A DNA stretch of 22,996 nucleotides from CAVVWJ01 sp965652025 (GTDB lineage Bacteria; Gemmatimonadota; Gemmatimonadetes; Gemmatimonadales; GWC2-71-9): contig CBFGTM010000056.1 in assembly GCA_965652025.1 (NCBI GenBank), positions 1 through 22,996 on the forward strand. Direction: 5' to 3'. A program made the translations under genes and the position numbers. The notes beneath the pieces were generated by a model. That model saw only the letters and a list, made by a program, of their open reading frames with translations. It searched no databases and was not told the origin of the DNA. Position 1 is the first letter of the stretch, and every line of letters begins with the position of its first letter. Positions 8,981 through 20,790 of the stretch are shown here, in pieces.

Positions 8981-9847
8981 ATGAAAACGCTGACCTCATT
9001 CACAGCGGCGACCATGGTGGCCGCACTGGTCGCGTGTACCGAGGCGCCGACTACCCCGGCCGACACGGTCCACGACCAACCGTCCTTTGCCCTGGGGAAT
9101 GGCTTTCCCGAGGGCGGGCACGATTACCGGTTGAATCTGATCGGAGTGCCGCACGATAAGACGGCCAGCATGGACAACAACAACGGCCGGCGGATCTTCG
9201 TCCAGCTGAACTCGAGTAACACCGTCACCACGCCCGGAGGCAAGAACAACCACCTCGCCAAGGGCGGCGGCGACGACCAGAATCACATCTACTTGTGTAA
9301 CAGCACCAACGGTCAGAACGATGTGGTCGATCCTCGGTGTGACGCGTGGCGCGCGACGCATAGCTCTCAGTTTGGTGTCATCGATGCCAACGCCACCGAT
9401 GGGGACGGCGCGATCCTAGCCGTGCCAGACCCCTGTGCTGACGCCGATCCGTTGACCCCCTGTACGCCGAGCTACAGAATCTTTGCCCGTGCCCATGGAC
9501 CTTCCGGAAATGCGACGATCACCACGTGCGCCGATGAGAATCTCCCTATCGACCCGACCCTCAACCCGGTCGACGACGTCTGGTGCGGGAGCAACGGAAT
9601 CACGCTTTACGCCAAGGGGAACGCCAGGAAGGCGATGGAGATCACGGACAACCTCCTCCGCTTAACCATCACCGTCGACGGTACCCAGGATCCCGCTCTG
9701 GCCGGCTGTCTAGGGACGAGCACCACCGGAGCCCAGGCCATTAACGTCTACCTCTTCGACAACTGCTTTGAGAATTACTTCTGGAACTACGATAACAACG
9801 GATTGAAACTCCTGGAGCTTCGCTTCTACTACGCCGCGCGGCTCTGA
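8981..9847 (+). CDS. Cys-rich predicted lipoprotein, unknown family
   Basis: The product is 288 residues from the ATG at 8981, which has GGAG about 11 nt upstream. A start at 8936 would add 15 residues ahead of the signal and is unlikely. The N-terminus is a lipoprotein signal with lipobox LVAC, lipidated Cys19, followed by a Thr/Pro-rich linker. The rest is rich in Asn, Asp and Gly and contains eight further Cys (106, 120, 152, 161, 183, 202, 243, 262). An even number in an exported protein suggests up to four disulfides. No catalytic motif, membrane helix or known domain is seen. It stands alone, with 301 bp upstream and its own strong terminator, so it is probably a monocistronic cell-envelope protein. 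Confidence 0.82.
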   Translation: MKTLTSFTAATMVAALVACTEAPTTPADTVHDQPSFALGNGFPEGGHDYRLNLIGVPHDKTASMDNNNGRRIFVQLNSSNTVTTPGGKNNHLAKGGGDDQNHIYLCNSTNGQNDVVDPRCDAWRATHSSQFGVIDANATDGDGAILAVPDPCADADPLTPCTPSYRIFARAHGPSGNATITTCADENLPIDPTLNPVDDVWCGSNGITLYAKGNARKAMEITDNLLRLTITVDGTQDPALAGCLGTSTTGAQAINVYLFDNCFENYFWNYDNNGLKLLELRFYYAARL

Positions 9848-9868
9848 GGAACAACCTCTCAGGAAGCG

Positions 9869-9903
9869 AACGGGACGGCACATCTGCCGTCCCGTTTGTG
9901 TTT
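9869..9903 (+). terminator. Intrinsic terminator after the Cys-rich lipoprotein gene
   Basis: A 12-bp perfect stem (9869-9880 with 9885-9896, AACGGGACGGCA and its complement) closes a CATC tetraloop. It is followed by TGTGTTT, giving a TTTGTGTTT tract. It lies 22 nt after the TGA and is the clearest terminator of the plus-strand block. Confidence 0.88.
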
Positions 9904-9984
9904 ACCAGGTGATTGACGACCGAGGACAGGCCTAGCATGTTGCTCCGAGGAGATCACCAGCCCCCTTTCGAAGGGAGACGACCT

Positions 9985-10533
9985 ATGAAACGGACCTTCA
10001 ATGTGCTTGCTGCCTGCGTCATGGTGTCGGTAGTGGGCCCGGGGTTGTTGGCCGCTCAGGAACAGCAGCCAACCAAACCGGGGCCGGAGCATGGGAAGCT
10101 GGGCTATTTCGTCGGGAAGTGGAAAGCCGAGGGAGATGTCAAACCCGGCCCCATGGGACCCGGGGGCAAGATGACCTCCACGGATAGCTGCGAGTGGTTC
10201 GAAGGCCGGTACAGCGTGATCTGTCGCTCCGAAGGCAAGACTCCGATGGGACCCAGCAAGAGCATCGGCATCCTGGGTTACAGCACCGAGGACAAGGCCT
10301 ATACGTACTACGGGGTGGACAACTCCGGCATGACCATGGCGAGCGTCCCCAAGGGCACCCGGCAGGGCAATACCTGGACCTACACCGACGAAGGCACCAT
10401 GGGAGGGCAGAAGTACAAGTCGCGGGTCATCATCAAGGAGCTGTCACCTACCTCCTACAGCTTCAGGATGGACATGCAGGGACCCGACGGAAAATGGATG
10501 CCGATGGTGGAGAGTATGAACACCAAGCAGTAG
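9985..10533 (+). CDS. Small exported protein, DUF1579-like
   Basis: The ATG at 9985 is preceded by AAGGGAGACGACCT, a good ribosome-binding site, and starts a classical Sec signal peptide (basic KR, hydrophobic 7-22, likely cut near LLAA-Q, residues 21-25). An in-frame ATG at 9913 would put 24 polar residues ahead of the signal. The mature part of about 158 residues begins with LGYFVGKWKAEG and continues with a pattern of strands (GILGYS, YTYYGVD, WTYTDEG). This resembles the DUF1579 family of small beta-barrel-like proteins of unknown function, a moderate family call. Two Cys (69, 80) could form a disulfide. The gene converges on rpoC, and its TAG stop is the first triplet of a tandem octamer array. 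Confidence 0.85.
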   Translation: MKRTFNVLAACVMVSVVGPGLLAAQEQQPTKPGPEHGKLGYFVGKWKAEGDVKPGPMGPGGKMTSTDSCEWFEGRYSVICRSEGKTPMGPSKSIGILGYSTEDKAYTYYGVDNSGMTMASVPKGTRQGNTWTYTDEGTMGGQKYKSRVIIKELSPTSYSFRMDMQGPDGKWMPMVESMNTKQ

Positions 10534-10558
10534 GCGGGTAGGCGGGTAGGCGGGTAAG
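10531..10558 (+). repeat. Stop-codon-phased octamer array at the 3' end of the DUF1579-like gene
   Basis: Three perfect copies of TAGGCGGG lie at 10531-10538, 10539-10546 and 10547-10554, followed by TAAG at 10555-10558. The first TAG is the stop codon of the gene. The stops fall in frames 0, +2, +1 and 0. The G-tracts (GG and GGG every 2-3 nt) could also support a two-tier G-quadruplex in the mRNA. Confidence 0.85.
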
Positions 10559-10561
10559 AAA

Positions 10562-10595
10562 AAAGCAGCGCCCGGAGTAATCCGAGCGCTGCTTT
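10562..10595. terminator. Bidirectional intrinsic terminator between rpoC and the DUF1579-like gene
   Basis: The arms AAAGCAGCGC (10562-10571) and GCGCTGCTTT (10586-10595) pair over 10 bp. After one C/A mismatch, CGGA (10573-10576) pairs with TCCG (10581-10584) around a GTAA loop. On the minus strand, serving rpoC, six T follow the stem, a strong terminator. On the plus strand the tail is TTTGCCTT, weaker but usable. This is the likely end of the long ribosomal-protein/rpo operon. Confidence 0.88.
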
Positions 10596-10603
10596 GCCTT
10601 CTG

Positions 10604-10628
10604 CTTACCCTCTTACCCGCCTACCCGC

Positions 10629-10631
<3 letters not shown>
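10604..10631 (-). repeat. Stop-codon-phased octamer array at the 3' end of rpoC
   Basis: On the minus strand the units are TAGGCGGG (10631-10624), TAGGCGGG (10623-10616) and TAAGAGGG (10615-10608), followed by TAAG (10607-10604). The first TAG is the rpoC stop codon. Stops recur every 8 nt, so every reading frame is closed within 19 nt. The array is the mirror of the one on the opposing gene. Confidence 0.85.
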
Positions 10632-15185
<4,554 letters not shown>

Positions 15186-15188
15186 GAT

Positions 15189-18100
15189 TTATTCGTCTCC
15201 CGCTTCGGTGGTCCCCAGGGTGACCTTGAGACCAAGCGCCTGCAGTTCCTTCACCAATACGTTGAACGATTCGGGGATGCCGGGCTCCGGCAGGTTCTGC
15301 CCCTTCACGATGGCTTCGTACACCTTGCTGCGGCCGTTCACGTCGTCCGACTTCACGGTGAGCATTTCCTGAAGCACGTGCGCGGCGCCGTAGGCCTCGA
15401 GGGCCCAAACCTCCATCTCCCCGAAGCGCTGACCGCCGAACTGCGCCTTACCGGCCAGCGGCTGCTGGGTGACCAGCGAGTACGGGCCGATGGAGCGGGC
15501 GTGGATCTTGTCGTCCACCAAGTGGCTCAACTTGAGCATGTAGATCGAGCCCACCGTGACCTCGCCCTCGAACTGATGGCCGGTCCGGCCATCGCGAAGC
15601 TGGGCCTTCCCCGCCGGGGTCAGTCCAGCACCACGGAGCAGCTCGTTGGCCGCCGCATCCACGTCGGCTTCTCCCTTGGGTCCCAGGAGTCCGGCCAGCC
15701 CGGGCATACGGAGTGACTGGAGTGCCTCGGCCGCGGACTGCCCGGCCGCTTTCTCGATCTCCCGAAGAGCCTTGCCGGCCGCCTTCTCGTCCCGGCCACC
15801 GTTGTCCTCAGCTTGGGCCCGGTGGAAATCCAGCTCGGTCCGGCGCTGGCCGAGCTCGCGCTCCGCCAACTCCTTCGCGGCATCCGTCAGGAACTCCCGG
15901 ACCGACTGGAACAGGTCCCGAGTTTCCTGGGATGCGCTACGAGAGCCGAGCATTCCTATGCCGGCCTCCAGCAGAGTCGTGCGCTCCCCGTTGGGCGCCA
16001 CCTTCTTGAGGTCCTGTACCATCCGGCTGATCGCCTGAGGCGTCAGCTCGGGTGGGCGAGACCGCAGCCGCAGGGCCTCGGCTGCCCAGCGGAAGCCGGC
16101 CAGCCGGAGCAGGGCTCCGATCTCGGCCTCGTCGGCCCCTCGGAATACCGGAGTCTTGGCCTCGAAGCCCAGGATCCTGGCCGCCCAGCCCAGGTGAGTC
16201 TCCAGGATCTGGCCCACGTTCATACGGCTGGGGACGCCGAGCGGATTGAGCACGATGTCCACCGGCGTGCCGTCCGGCAGGAATGGCATGTCTTCCTCGG
16301 GAACGATTCGGGCCACGATGCCCTTGTTCCCGTGCCGCCCTGCCATCTTGTCGCCTACCGAGATCTTCCGCTTCTCGGCGATGTACACTTTCACCAGCTG
16401 GATGACGCCGGGAGGCAGCTCGTCCGGCTGGAGGATCTTGTCGATCTGGTCTTCCGCTTTCTCCTCGACCTTCGCCCGCTCCCGCGCGGCCATGTCGATG
16501 GCCGCCCGAATGCGCTCGTTGGCCGCCTTGTTCGCCACCCGCAACGTCTTGAGATCCACGTCGGCCAGCTCCAGCTGGTCCAGCGTGGCCCGCGTCAGCC
16601 GGGTGCCGGCCGGGAGATACTCCTCAACCGTGCCGGACTTGAGCATCAGCGCCACCTCCTGCCCGTCGAGCAGGTTGGTGAGCTCGTCCAGCATGACTGC
16701 ATTGATGCGGGCCTTCTCGTCGTTCTCGATCCGGCGGACCTCGCCGATCCGCTCGCCCCGATCCTTCTCGACCACCTGATCTTCGATCCGGCTGAAGATC
16801 TTGACGTCGATGACGACGCCGGCCATGCCGGGGGGAACCTTGAGCGAGCTGTCCTTCACATCCTTTGCCTTCTCGCCGAAGATGGCGGTCAGCAGCTTCT
16901 CTTCCGGCGACAGCTCGGTCTCACCCTTGGGGGTGATCTTGCCGACCAGGATGTCACCCGGCTTCACGTGAGCCCCGATCCGGACAATTCCGCGCTCGTC
17001 CAGGTCGACGACGCTCTCGTCCGAAACGTTGGGGATTTCCCGGGTAATCTCCTCCTGCCCCCGCTTGGTATCGCGAACGTGGAGCTCGAGCTCCTGGATG
17101 TGGATCGACGAGTACACGTCGTCCTTTACCAGCCGCTCGCTCAGCACGATGGCGTCCTCGAAGTTGTGACCGTACCAGGGCATGAACGCCACCAGCACGT
17201 TGCTGCCCAAGGCCAGCTCGCCGCCTTCGGTAGCGGCCCCGTCTGCGATGATCTCGCCGGCCCCGACCTGCTGGCCCAGCCGGACCAGGGGCCGCTGGTT
17301 GATGGCGGTGTCCTGATTGGTGCGCCAGAACTTCTTGACCCGATAGCGGTCGTGCTGATGCAGCCGCGCGAGCGGGGTCTCGCCCACGGTGCCGTTGCCA
17401 TTGGTTCCGGCGTCGACGATGATCTCATCCGCCGTAACCCGGGTGACTGTGCCAGCCCGGCGGGCGACAATAACCGCCCCCGAGTCCCGCGCAACTTTCT
17501 CCTCCAGACCGGTTCCGACCAGCGGAGCCTGGGGGAAAAGGAGAGGCACGCTCTGCCGCTGCATGTTCGAGCCCATCAGCGCGCGGTTCGCGTCATCGTG
17601 CTCCAGGAACGGAATCAGGGCCGCAGCGATGGAGACCAGCTGTTCCGGCGCCACATCCATGAATTCGATCCGCTCCGGTGGAAGCAGCGGGTAGTCATCG
17701 CCCTTACGGCTCAGAACCAGCTGTTCGGCAAAGGTGCCGTCTGAGTTGAGCGGGGCATTGGCCTGGGCGACCGCGTAGTCCTCTTCGTCGCTGGCGGACA
17801 GCCAGCGGATCTCGTCGGTTACCTTGCCGCCCTTGACCACCCGGTACGGGGTCTCGATGAAGCCGAGGTCGTTGATCCGGGCGTAGGTCGAGAGGCTGGT
17901 GATCAGTCCGATGTTGGGACCTTCGGGAGTCTCGATCGGGCACATCCGGCCGTACTGCGAGTAGTGGACGTCGCGTACCTCGAATCCGGCGCGCTCCCGC
18001 GTCAGACCGCCCGGACCCAGCGCCGAGAGCCGGCGCTTGTTGGTCAGCTCGGCCAGCGGGTTGGTCTGGTCCATGAACTGGGACAGCTGCGAGGATCCGA

Positions 18101-19667
18101 AGAACGCCTGGATTACCGCGCTCACCGTCCGCGCGTTGACCAGGTCGTCGAGCGAGATCTTCTCCGGGTCGGAGTTGATACTCATCCGCTCCTTGACCAA
18201 GCGGGCCATCCGGGAAAGGCCGACTGAGAACTGGTTGGCGATCAGTTCGCCCACCGACCGGATCCGCCGGTTGCCCAGATGATCGATGTCGTCGGTGAAT
18301 CCGCGGCCGTCGTGGAGATCGATCAGGTAGCGGATGATGGCGACGAAGTCGTCCTCGGTCAGGACCGTGTGATTCGGATCGGTCTTCAGCTTGAGCCGCT
18401 GGTTGATCTTGTAGCGGCCCACCCGACCCAGGTCGTACCGCTTCGGGTTGAAGAAGAGCTTCTGGAGCTGCTGCCGCGCGGTCTCCAGGTTGGGGGCGTC
18501 ACCCGGCCGGAGCAGGGCGTAGATCTGCTCCAGGGCCTCGGCCTCGCTGTGGGTCGGGTCCTTTGCCAGGGTGTTCTTGATCAGGGGCGACTCGGACCGC
18601 CCGGCCGGAAGCAGCACCTCCACCTTATGGACGCCGGCCTTGATCAGCTTCTTGCGAAGGGCATCGGTCAGCTCGGCGCCGGCCTCGGCCACGACTTCCC
18701 CGGTCTCGGGGTCGGCGGCGTCGAACGCCAGCACGTGGTTCTGCCGGTCCCGGGTCGAGGTCGGCTGCTCCTCCTCCCGGACGTCCAGTGTGGTATAGCC
18801 CGCGAACACGAGGGCGGTCTTGACCCCCTTGTGCCGCATTTCATTGAGCCGCTCCTGGGTCAGCTCGTCGCCCACCACGCCCAGTGGCTCACCGGACGGG
18901 TCTTCAGGATTGGGCACGTCGGCGGCCAGCAGCGAGCCGATGACTTCCCGCTTCTCCTGCCGCCCCTCGAGCTTGCCCGTCAGGTTCAGCTCTTTGGTGG
19001 CGAAGAACAGCTTGAGGATGTCGGCGTTGCCACCGTGGCCGAAGGCCCGCAGCAGCGCGGTAGCCGGGAACTTCTTCTTCTTGTCGATATGCACAAAGAT
19101 CACGTCATGGATATCGATGGTGAACTCGACCCAAGACCCCCGGAAGGGGATGATCCGCGCCGAGAAGAGCCGCTGTCCGTTGGGGTGGGTGTCCTCCTCG
19201 AACACCACGCCCGGAGAGCGGTGCAGCTGGCTGACCACGACCCGTTCGGCGCCATTGATGACGAACGTGCCTAGCGGGGTCATGATGGGCAGCTCGCCGA
19301 GATAGACCTCTTTCTCGATGGCGTTCTTGAGCCGCTTCTGTCCTTCGACCTCCTCGTAGACGTCGAGGCGCAGCTTGGCCTTGAGCGGGGCCGCGTAGGT
19401 CATGTCCCGCTCGATGCACTCTTCCACCGAGTACTTGGCCTCGCCCAGGGAGTAACCCAGGAACTCGAGCTTGTACTTCTCGTTGACGTCGGTGATCGGG
19501 AACAGGTCCCGGAAGACGCGCTCGAGCGAGACATCCTGGCGAGCGCCATGGACATCGTCCGGCACGAGCAGGGTCTCGAAGGCGGCAGTCTGAATGTCGA
19601 GGAGGTGCGGCATCGGCATGCCCCCCTCGCGCTTACTGAACGTGATTACCGATCGGGTCTCAGGCAT
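15189..19667 (-). CDS. rpoB: RNA polymerase subunit beta
   Basis: The 1492-residue product is longer than E. coli beta (1342). The rifampicin region GSSQLSQFMDQTNPLAELTNKRR (524-546, written here only to locate it) is intact except that the residue matching E. coli His526 is Asn543; Asp533 and Ser548 match Asp516 and Ser531. The C-terminal clamp segment GGKAQFGGQRFGEMEVW-type motif is at about 1405-1421. Part of the excess length is an insertion of about 155 residues (about 1192-1348) between the ETHLGWAA region and DGRTGHQFEG; it is charged, Ala/Glu-rich and probably helical. The start MPETRSVITFSK follows a purine-rich GAGAGTGAGTG. The gene is separated from rplL by 180 nt and from rpoC by 3 nt. 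Confidence 0.99.
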   Translation of the reverse strand: MPETRSVITFSKREGGMPMPHLLDIQTAAFETLLVPDDVHGARQDVSLERVFRDLFPITDVNEKYKLEFLGYSLGEAKYSVEECIERDMTYAAPLKAKLRLDVYEEVEGQKRLKNAIEKEVYLGELPIMTPLGTFVINGAERVVVSQLHRSPGVVFEEDTHPNGQRLFSARIIPFRGSWVEFTIDIHDVIFVHIDKKKKFPATALLRAFGHGGNADILKLFFATKELNLTGKLEGRQEKREVIGSLLAADVPNPEDPSGEPLGVVGDELTQERLNEMRHKGVKTALVFAGYTTLDVREEEQPTSTRDRQNHVLAFDAADPETGEVVAEAGAELTDALRKKLIKAGVHKVEVLLPAGRSESPLIKNTLAKDPTHSEAEALEQIYALLRPGDAPNLETARQQLQKLFFNPKRYDLGRVGRYKINQRLKLKTDPNHTVLTEDDFVAIIRYLIDLHDGRGFTDDIDHLGNRRIRSVGELIANQFSVGLSRMARLVKERMSINSDPEKISLDDLVNARTVSAVIQAFFGSSQLSQFMDQTNPLAELTNKRRLSALGPGGLTRERAGFEVRDVHYSQYGRMCPIETPEGPNIGLITSLSTYARINDLGFIETPYRVVKGGKVTDEIRWLSASDEEDYAVAQANAPLNSDGTFAEQLVLSRKGDDYPLLPPERIEFMDVAPEQLVSIAAALIPFLEHDDANRALMGSNMQRQSVPLLFPQAPLVGTGLEEKVARDSGAVIVARRAGTVTRVTADEIIVDAGTNGNGTVGETPLARLHQHDRYRVKKFWRTNQDTAINQRPLVRLGQQVGAGEIIADGAATEGGELALGSNVLVAFMPWYGHNFEDAIVLSERLVKDDVYSSIHIQELELHVRDTKRGQEEITREIPNVSDESVVDLDERGIVRIGAHVKPGDILVGKITPKGETELSPEEKLLTAIFGEKAKDVKDSSLKVPPGMAGVVIDVKIFSRIEDQVVEKDRGERIGEVRRIENDEKARINAVMLDELTNLLDGQEVALMLKSGTVEEYLPAGTRLTRATLDQLELADVDLKTLRVANKAANERIRAAIDMAARERAKVEEKAEDQIDKILQPDELPPGVIQLVKVYIAEKRKISVGDKMAGRHGNKGIVARIVPEEDMPFLPDGTPVDIVLNPLGVPSRMNVGQILETHLGWAARILGFEAKTPVFRGADEAEIGALLRLAGFRWAAEALRLRSRPPELTPQAISRMVQDLKKVAPNGERTTLLEAGIGMLGSRSASQETRDLFQSVREFLTDAAKELAERELGQRRTELDFHRAQAEDNGGRDEKAAGKALREIEKAAGQSAAEALQSLRMPGLAGLLGPKGEADVDAAANELLRGAGLTPAGKAQLRDGRTGHQFEGEVTVGSIYMLKLSHLVDDKIHARSIGPYSLVTQQPLAGKAQFGGQRFGEMEVWALEAYGAAHVLQEMLTVKSDDVNGRSKVYEAIVKGQNLPEPGIPESFNVLVKELQALGLKVTLGTTEAGDE

Positions 19668-19847
19668 CAGTCACTCACTCTCGCGCAACACAAATGGCCC
19701 CGGCGCAACCCGCGCATCTGGGGCTCGTCAAAATTCGGGAACAGACAGATAGAGCTTCGAGTTTGCATTCGTCTCACTGAAATAGGTTGAAGCCGCTAGG
19801 TCCCTCACCGGAACCGCGAAGGCCCCGGCTCGGGACAAGGCTTCGCG
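19668..19847 (-). other. rplL-rpoB spacer with a hairpin abutting the rplL stop
   Basis: Immediately after the rplL TAG, positions 19815-19821 pair with 19841-19847 (CGCGAAG/CTTCGCG, extendable by two more pairs past a bulge). An inner CCCG/CGGG mini-hairpin lies at 19824-19834. No U-run follows, so this is more likely an attenuator or RNase-processing structure than a full terminator. E. coli has an attenuator and an RNase III site in the equivalent rplL-rpoB spacer. I found no convincing promoter in the remaining bases. Confidence 0.5.
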
Positions 19848-20246
19848 CTACTTCAGTTCGACGACTGCGCCCTGCTCTTCCAGTTTCTTCTTGATTTCCT
19901 CGGCCTCCGCCTTGGACACGCCTTCCTTGATGTTGCTGGGGACGTTGTCCACCGCATCCTTGGCTTCCTTCAGGCCCAGGCTGGTCACTTCCCGGACCAC
20001 CTTGATGACCTGGATCTTCTTGGCTCCGCCTTCCTTGAGGACGACGGTCCATTCGGTCTTCTCTTCGGCTGGAGCTGCCGGAGCAGCTGCGCCGCCGCCC
20101 CCGCCGGCGGCCGGGGCCGCTGCGGCTGCCGCGATCGTGACGTTGAACTTTGCCTTGAACGCCTCGATCAGCTCGGCCAGCTCGACAACGGTCTTGTTGC
20201 CGATCGCCTCGAGAATCTCTTCGTTACTCAGCGTGGTGGTGGGCAT
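19848..20246 (-). CDS. rplL: 50S ribosomal protein L7/L12
   Basis: The 132-residue product forms the mobile stalk of the 50S subunit that recruits translational GTPases. The layout is standard: an N-terminal dimerisation domain (about 1-36), an Ala/Gly/Pro hinge (about 39-60, including a run of Gly), and a C-terminal domain (about 61-132) with VIKVVREVTSLGLKEAKDAVD. The ATG at 20246 gives the conserved start MPTTTLSNEEILEAI and has GGAGAG about 10 nt upstream; an in-frame ATG at 20315 would lie inside rplJ and add unrelated residues. It follows rplJ by 28 nt. Confidence 0.97.
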   Translation of the reverse strand: MPTTTLSNEEILEAIGNKTVVELAELIEAFKAKFNVTIAAAAAAPAAGGGGGAAAPAAPAEEKTEWTVVLKEGGAKKIQVIKVVREVTSLGLKEAKDAVDNVPSNIKEGVSKAEAEEIKKKLEEQGAVVELK

Positions 20247-20274
20247 CGATTTGGTCTCTCCATCCGGTGATTTG

Positions 20275-20790
20275 TTACGAACGCTGCGCGCGAAGCGCCT
20301 CGAGGGCGCCAACAACCTGGTACAACATTCCGCTCATGACCCCGGCGAGCTGTGCCATTGGAGCCTGCATGGCACCGGCTAACTGCGACAGGAGGACCTC
20401 CTTGGTCGGAAGCGTAGCCAACCGAAGAACCTGTTCCGCAGTCACCGTCTTTCCGTCCACCAGGCCGATCTTGATGGCCGGCTTCTCGAACTCCTTGGCG
20501 AAGTCGGTCAGCACCTTCGCCGCCACTATTGGGTCCCGGCCGGCCAGGACCAACCCGGTCGGGCCGGCCAGGTGATCGTCCAGGCCCGTAACCTGGTTCG
20601 CCGCCAGGGCCCGCTGGGCCAAGGTGTTCTTGACCACCACGTAGGTGACCCCTGCCGAGCGCAGCCGCCGCCTGAACTCGGTCATCCGGAGCACGTTGAG
20701 TCCGGTGAAGTCGGTCACGTACAGGTTGGGCGAGGCCCGAAACTGCTCGGTGAGGCTCTCCACCGTTTCCTGGCGCTCAGTCTTGTTCAT
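20275..20790 (-). CDS. rplJ: 50S ribosomal protein L10
   Basis: The 171-residue product is L10, the base of the L7/L12 stalk. The N-terminal rRNA-binding domain contains VTDFTGLNVLRMTEFRRRLR and VVKNTLAQRA, and the C-terminal helix (about 140-171) binds L7/L12 dimers. Its ATG overlaps the TGA of rplA as ATGA (20790-20787). There is therefore no separate leader where the L10-L12 repressor site sits in many bacteria. Translational coupling to rplA is expected. Confidence 0.96.
   Translation of the reverse strand: MNKTERQETVESLTEQFRASPNLYVTDFTGLNVLRMTEFRRRLRSAGVTYVVVKNTLAQRALAANQVTGLDDHLAGPTGLVLAGRDPIVAAKVLTDFAKEFEKPAIKIGLVDGKTVTAEQVLRLATLPTKEVLLSQLAGAMQAPMAQLAGVMSGMLYQVVGALEALRAQRS

Noticed and set aside
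8814..8984. A 56-codon plus-strand frame ending over the start of the Cys-rich lipoprotein gene (AGATGA overlap)
   Set aside because: The overlap is suggestive, but it lacks a well-placed ribosome-binding site, its third codon positions are less GC-rich than real genes here, and the product has no helix or motif.
3694..10533. The plus-strand block as a defence island, biosynthetic cluster or mobile element
   Set aside because: There is no integrase, transposase, toxin, nuclease, methylase or synthase, no flanking repeats beyond the stop-codon octamers, and no composition shift.
15813..17744. A 643-codon plus-strand open frame opposite rpoB
   Set aside because: Antisense to conserved beta-subunit sequence and low-complexity in character.
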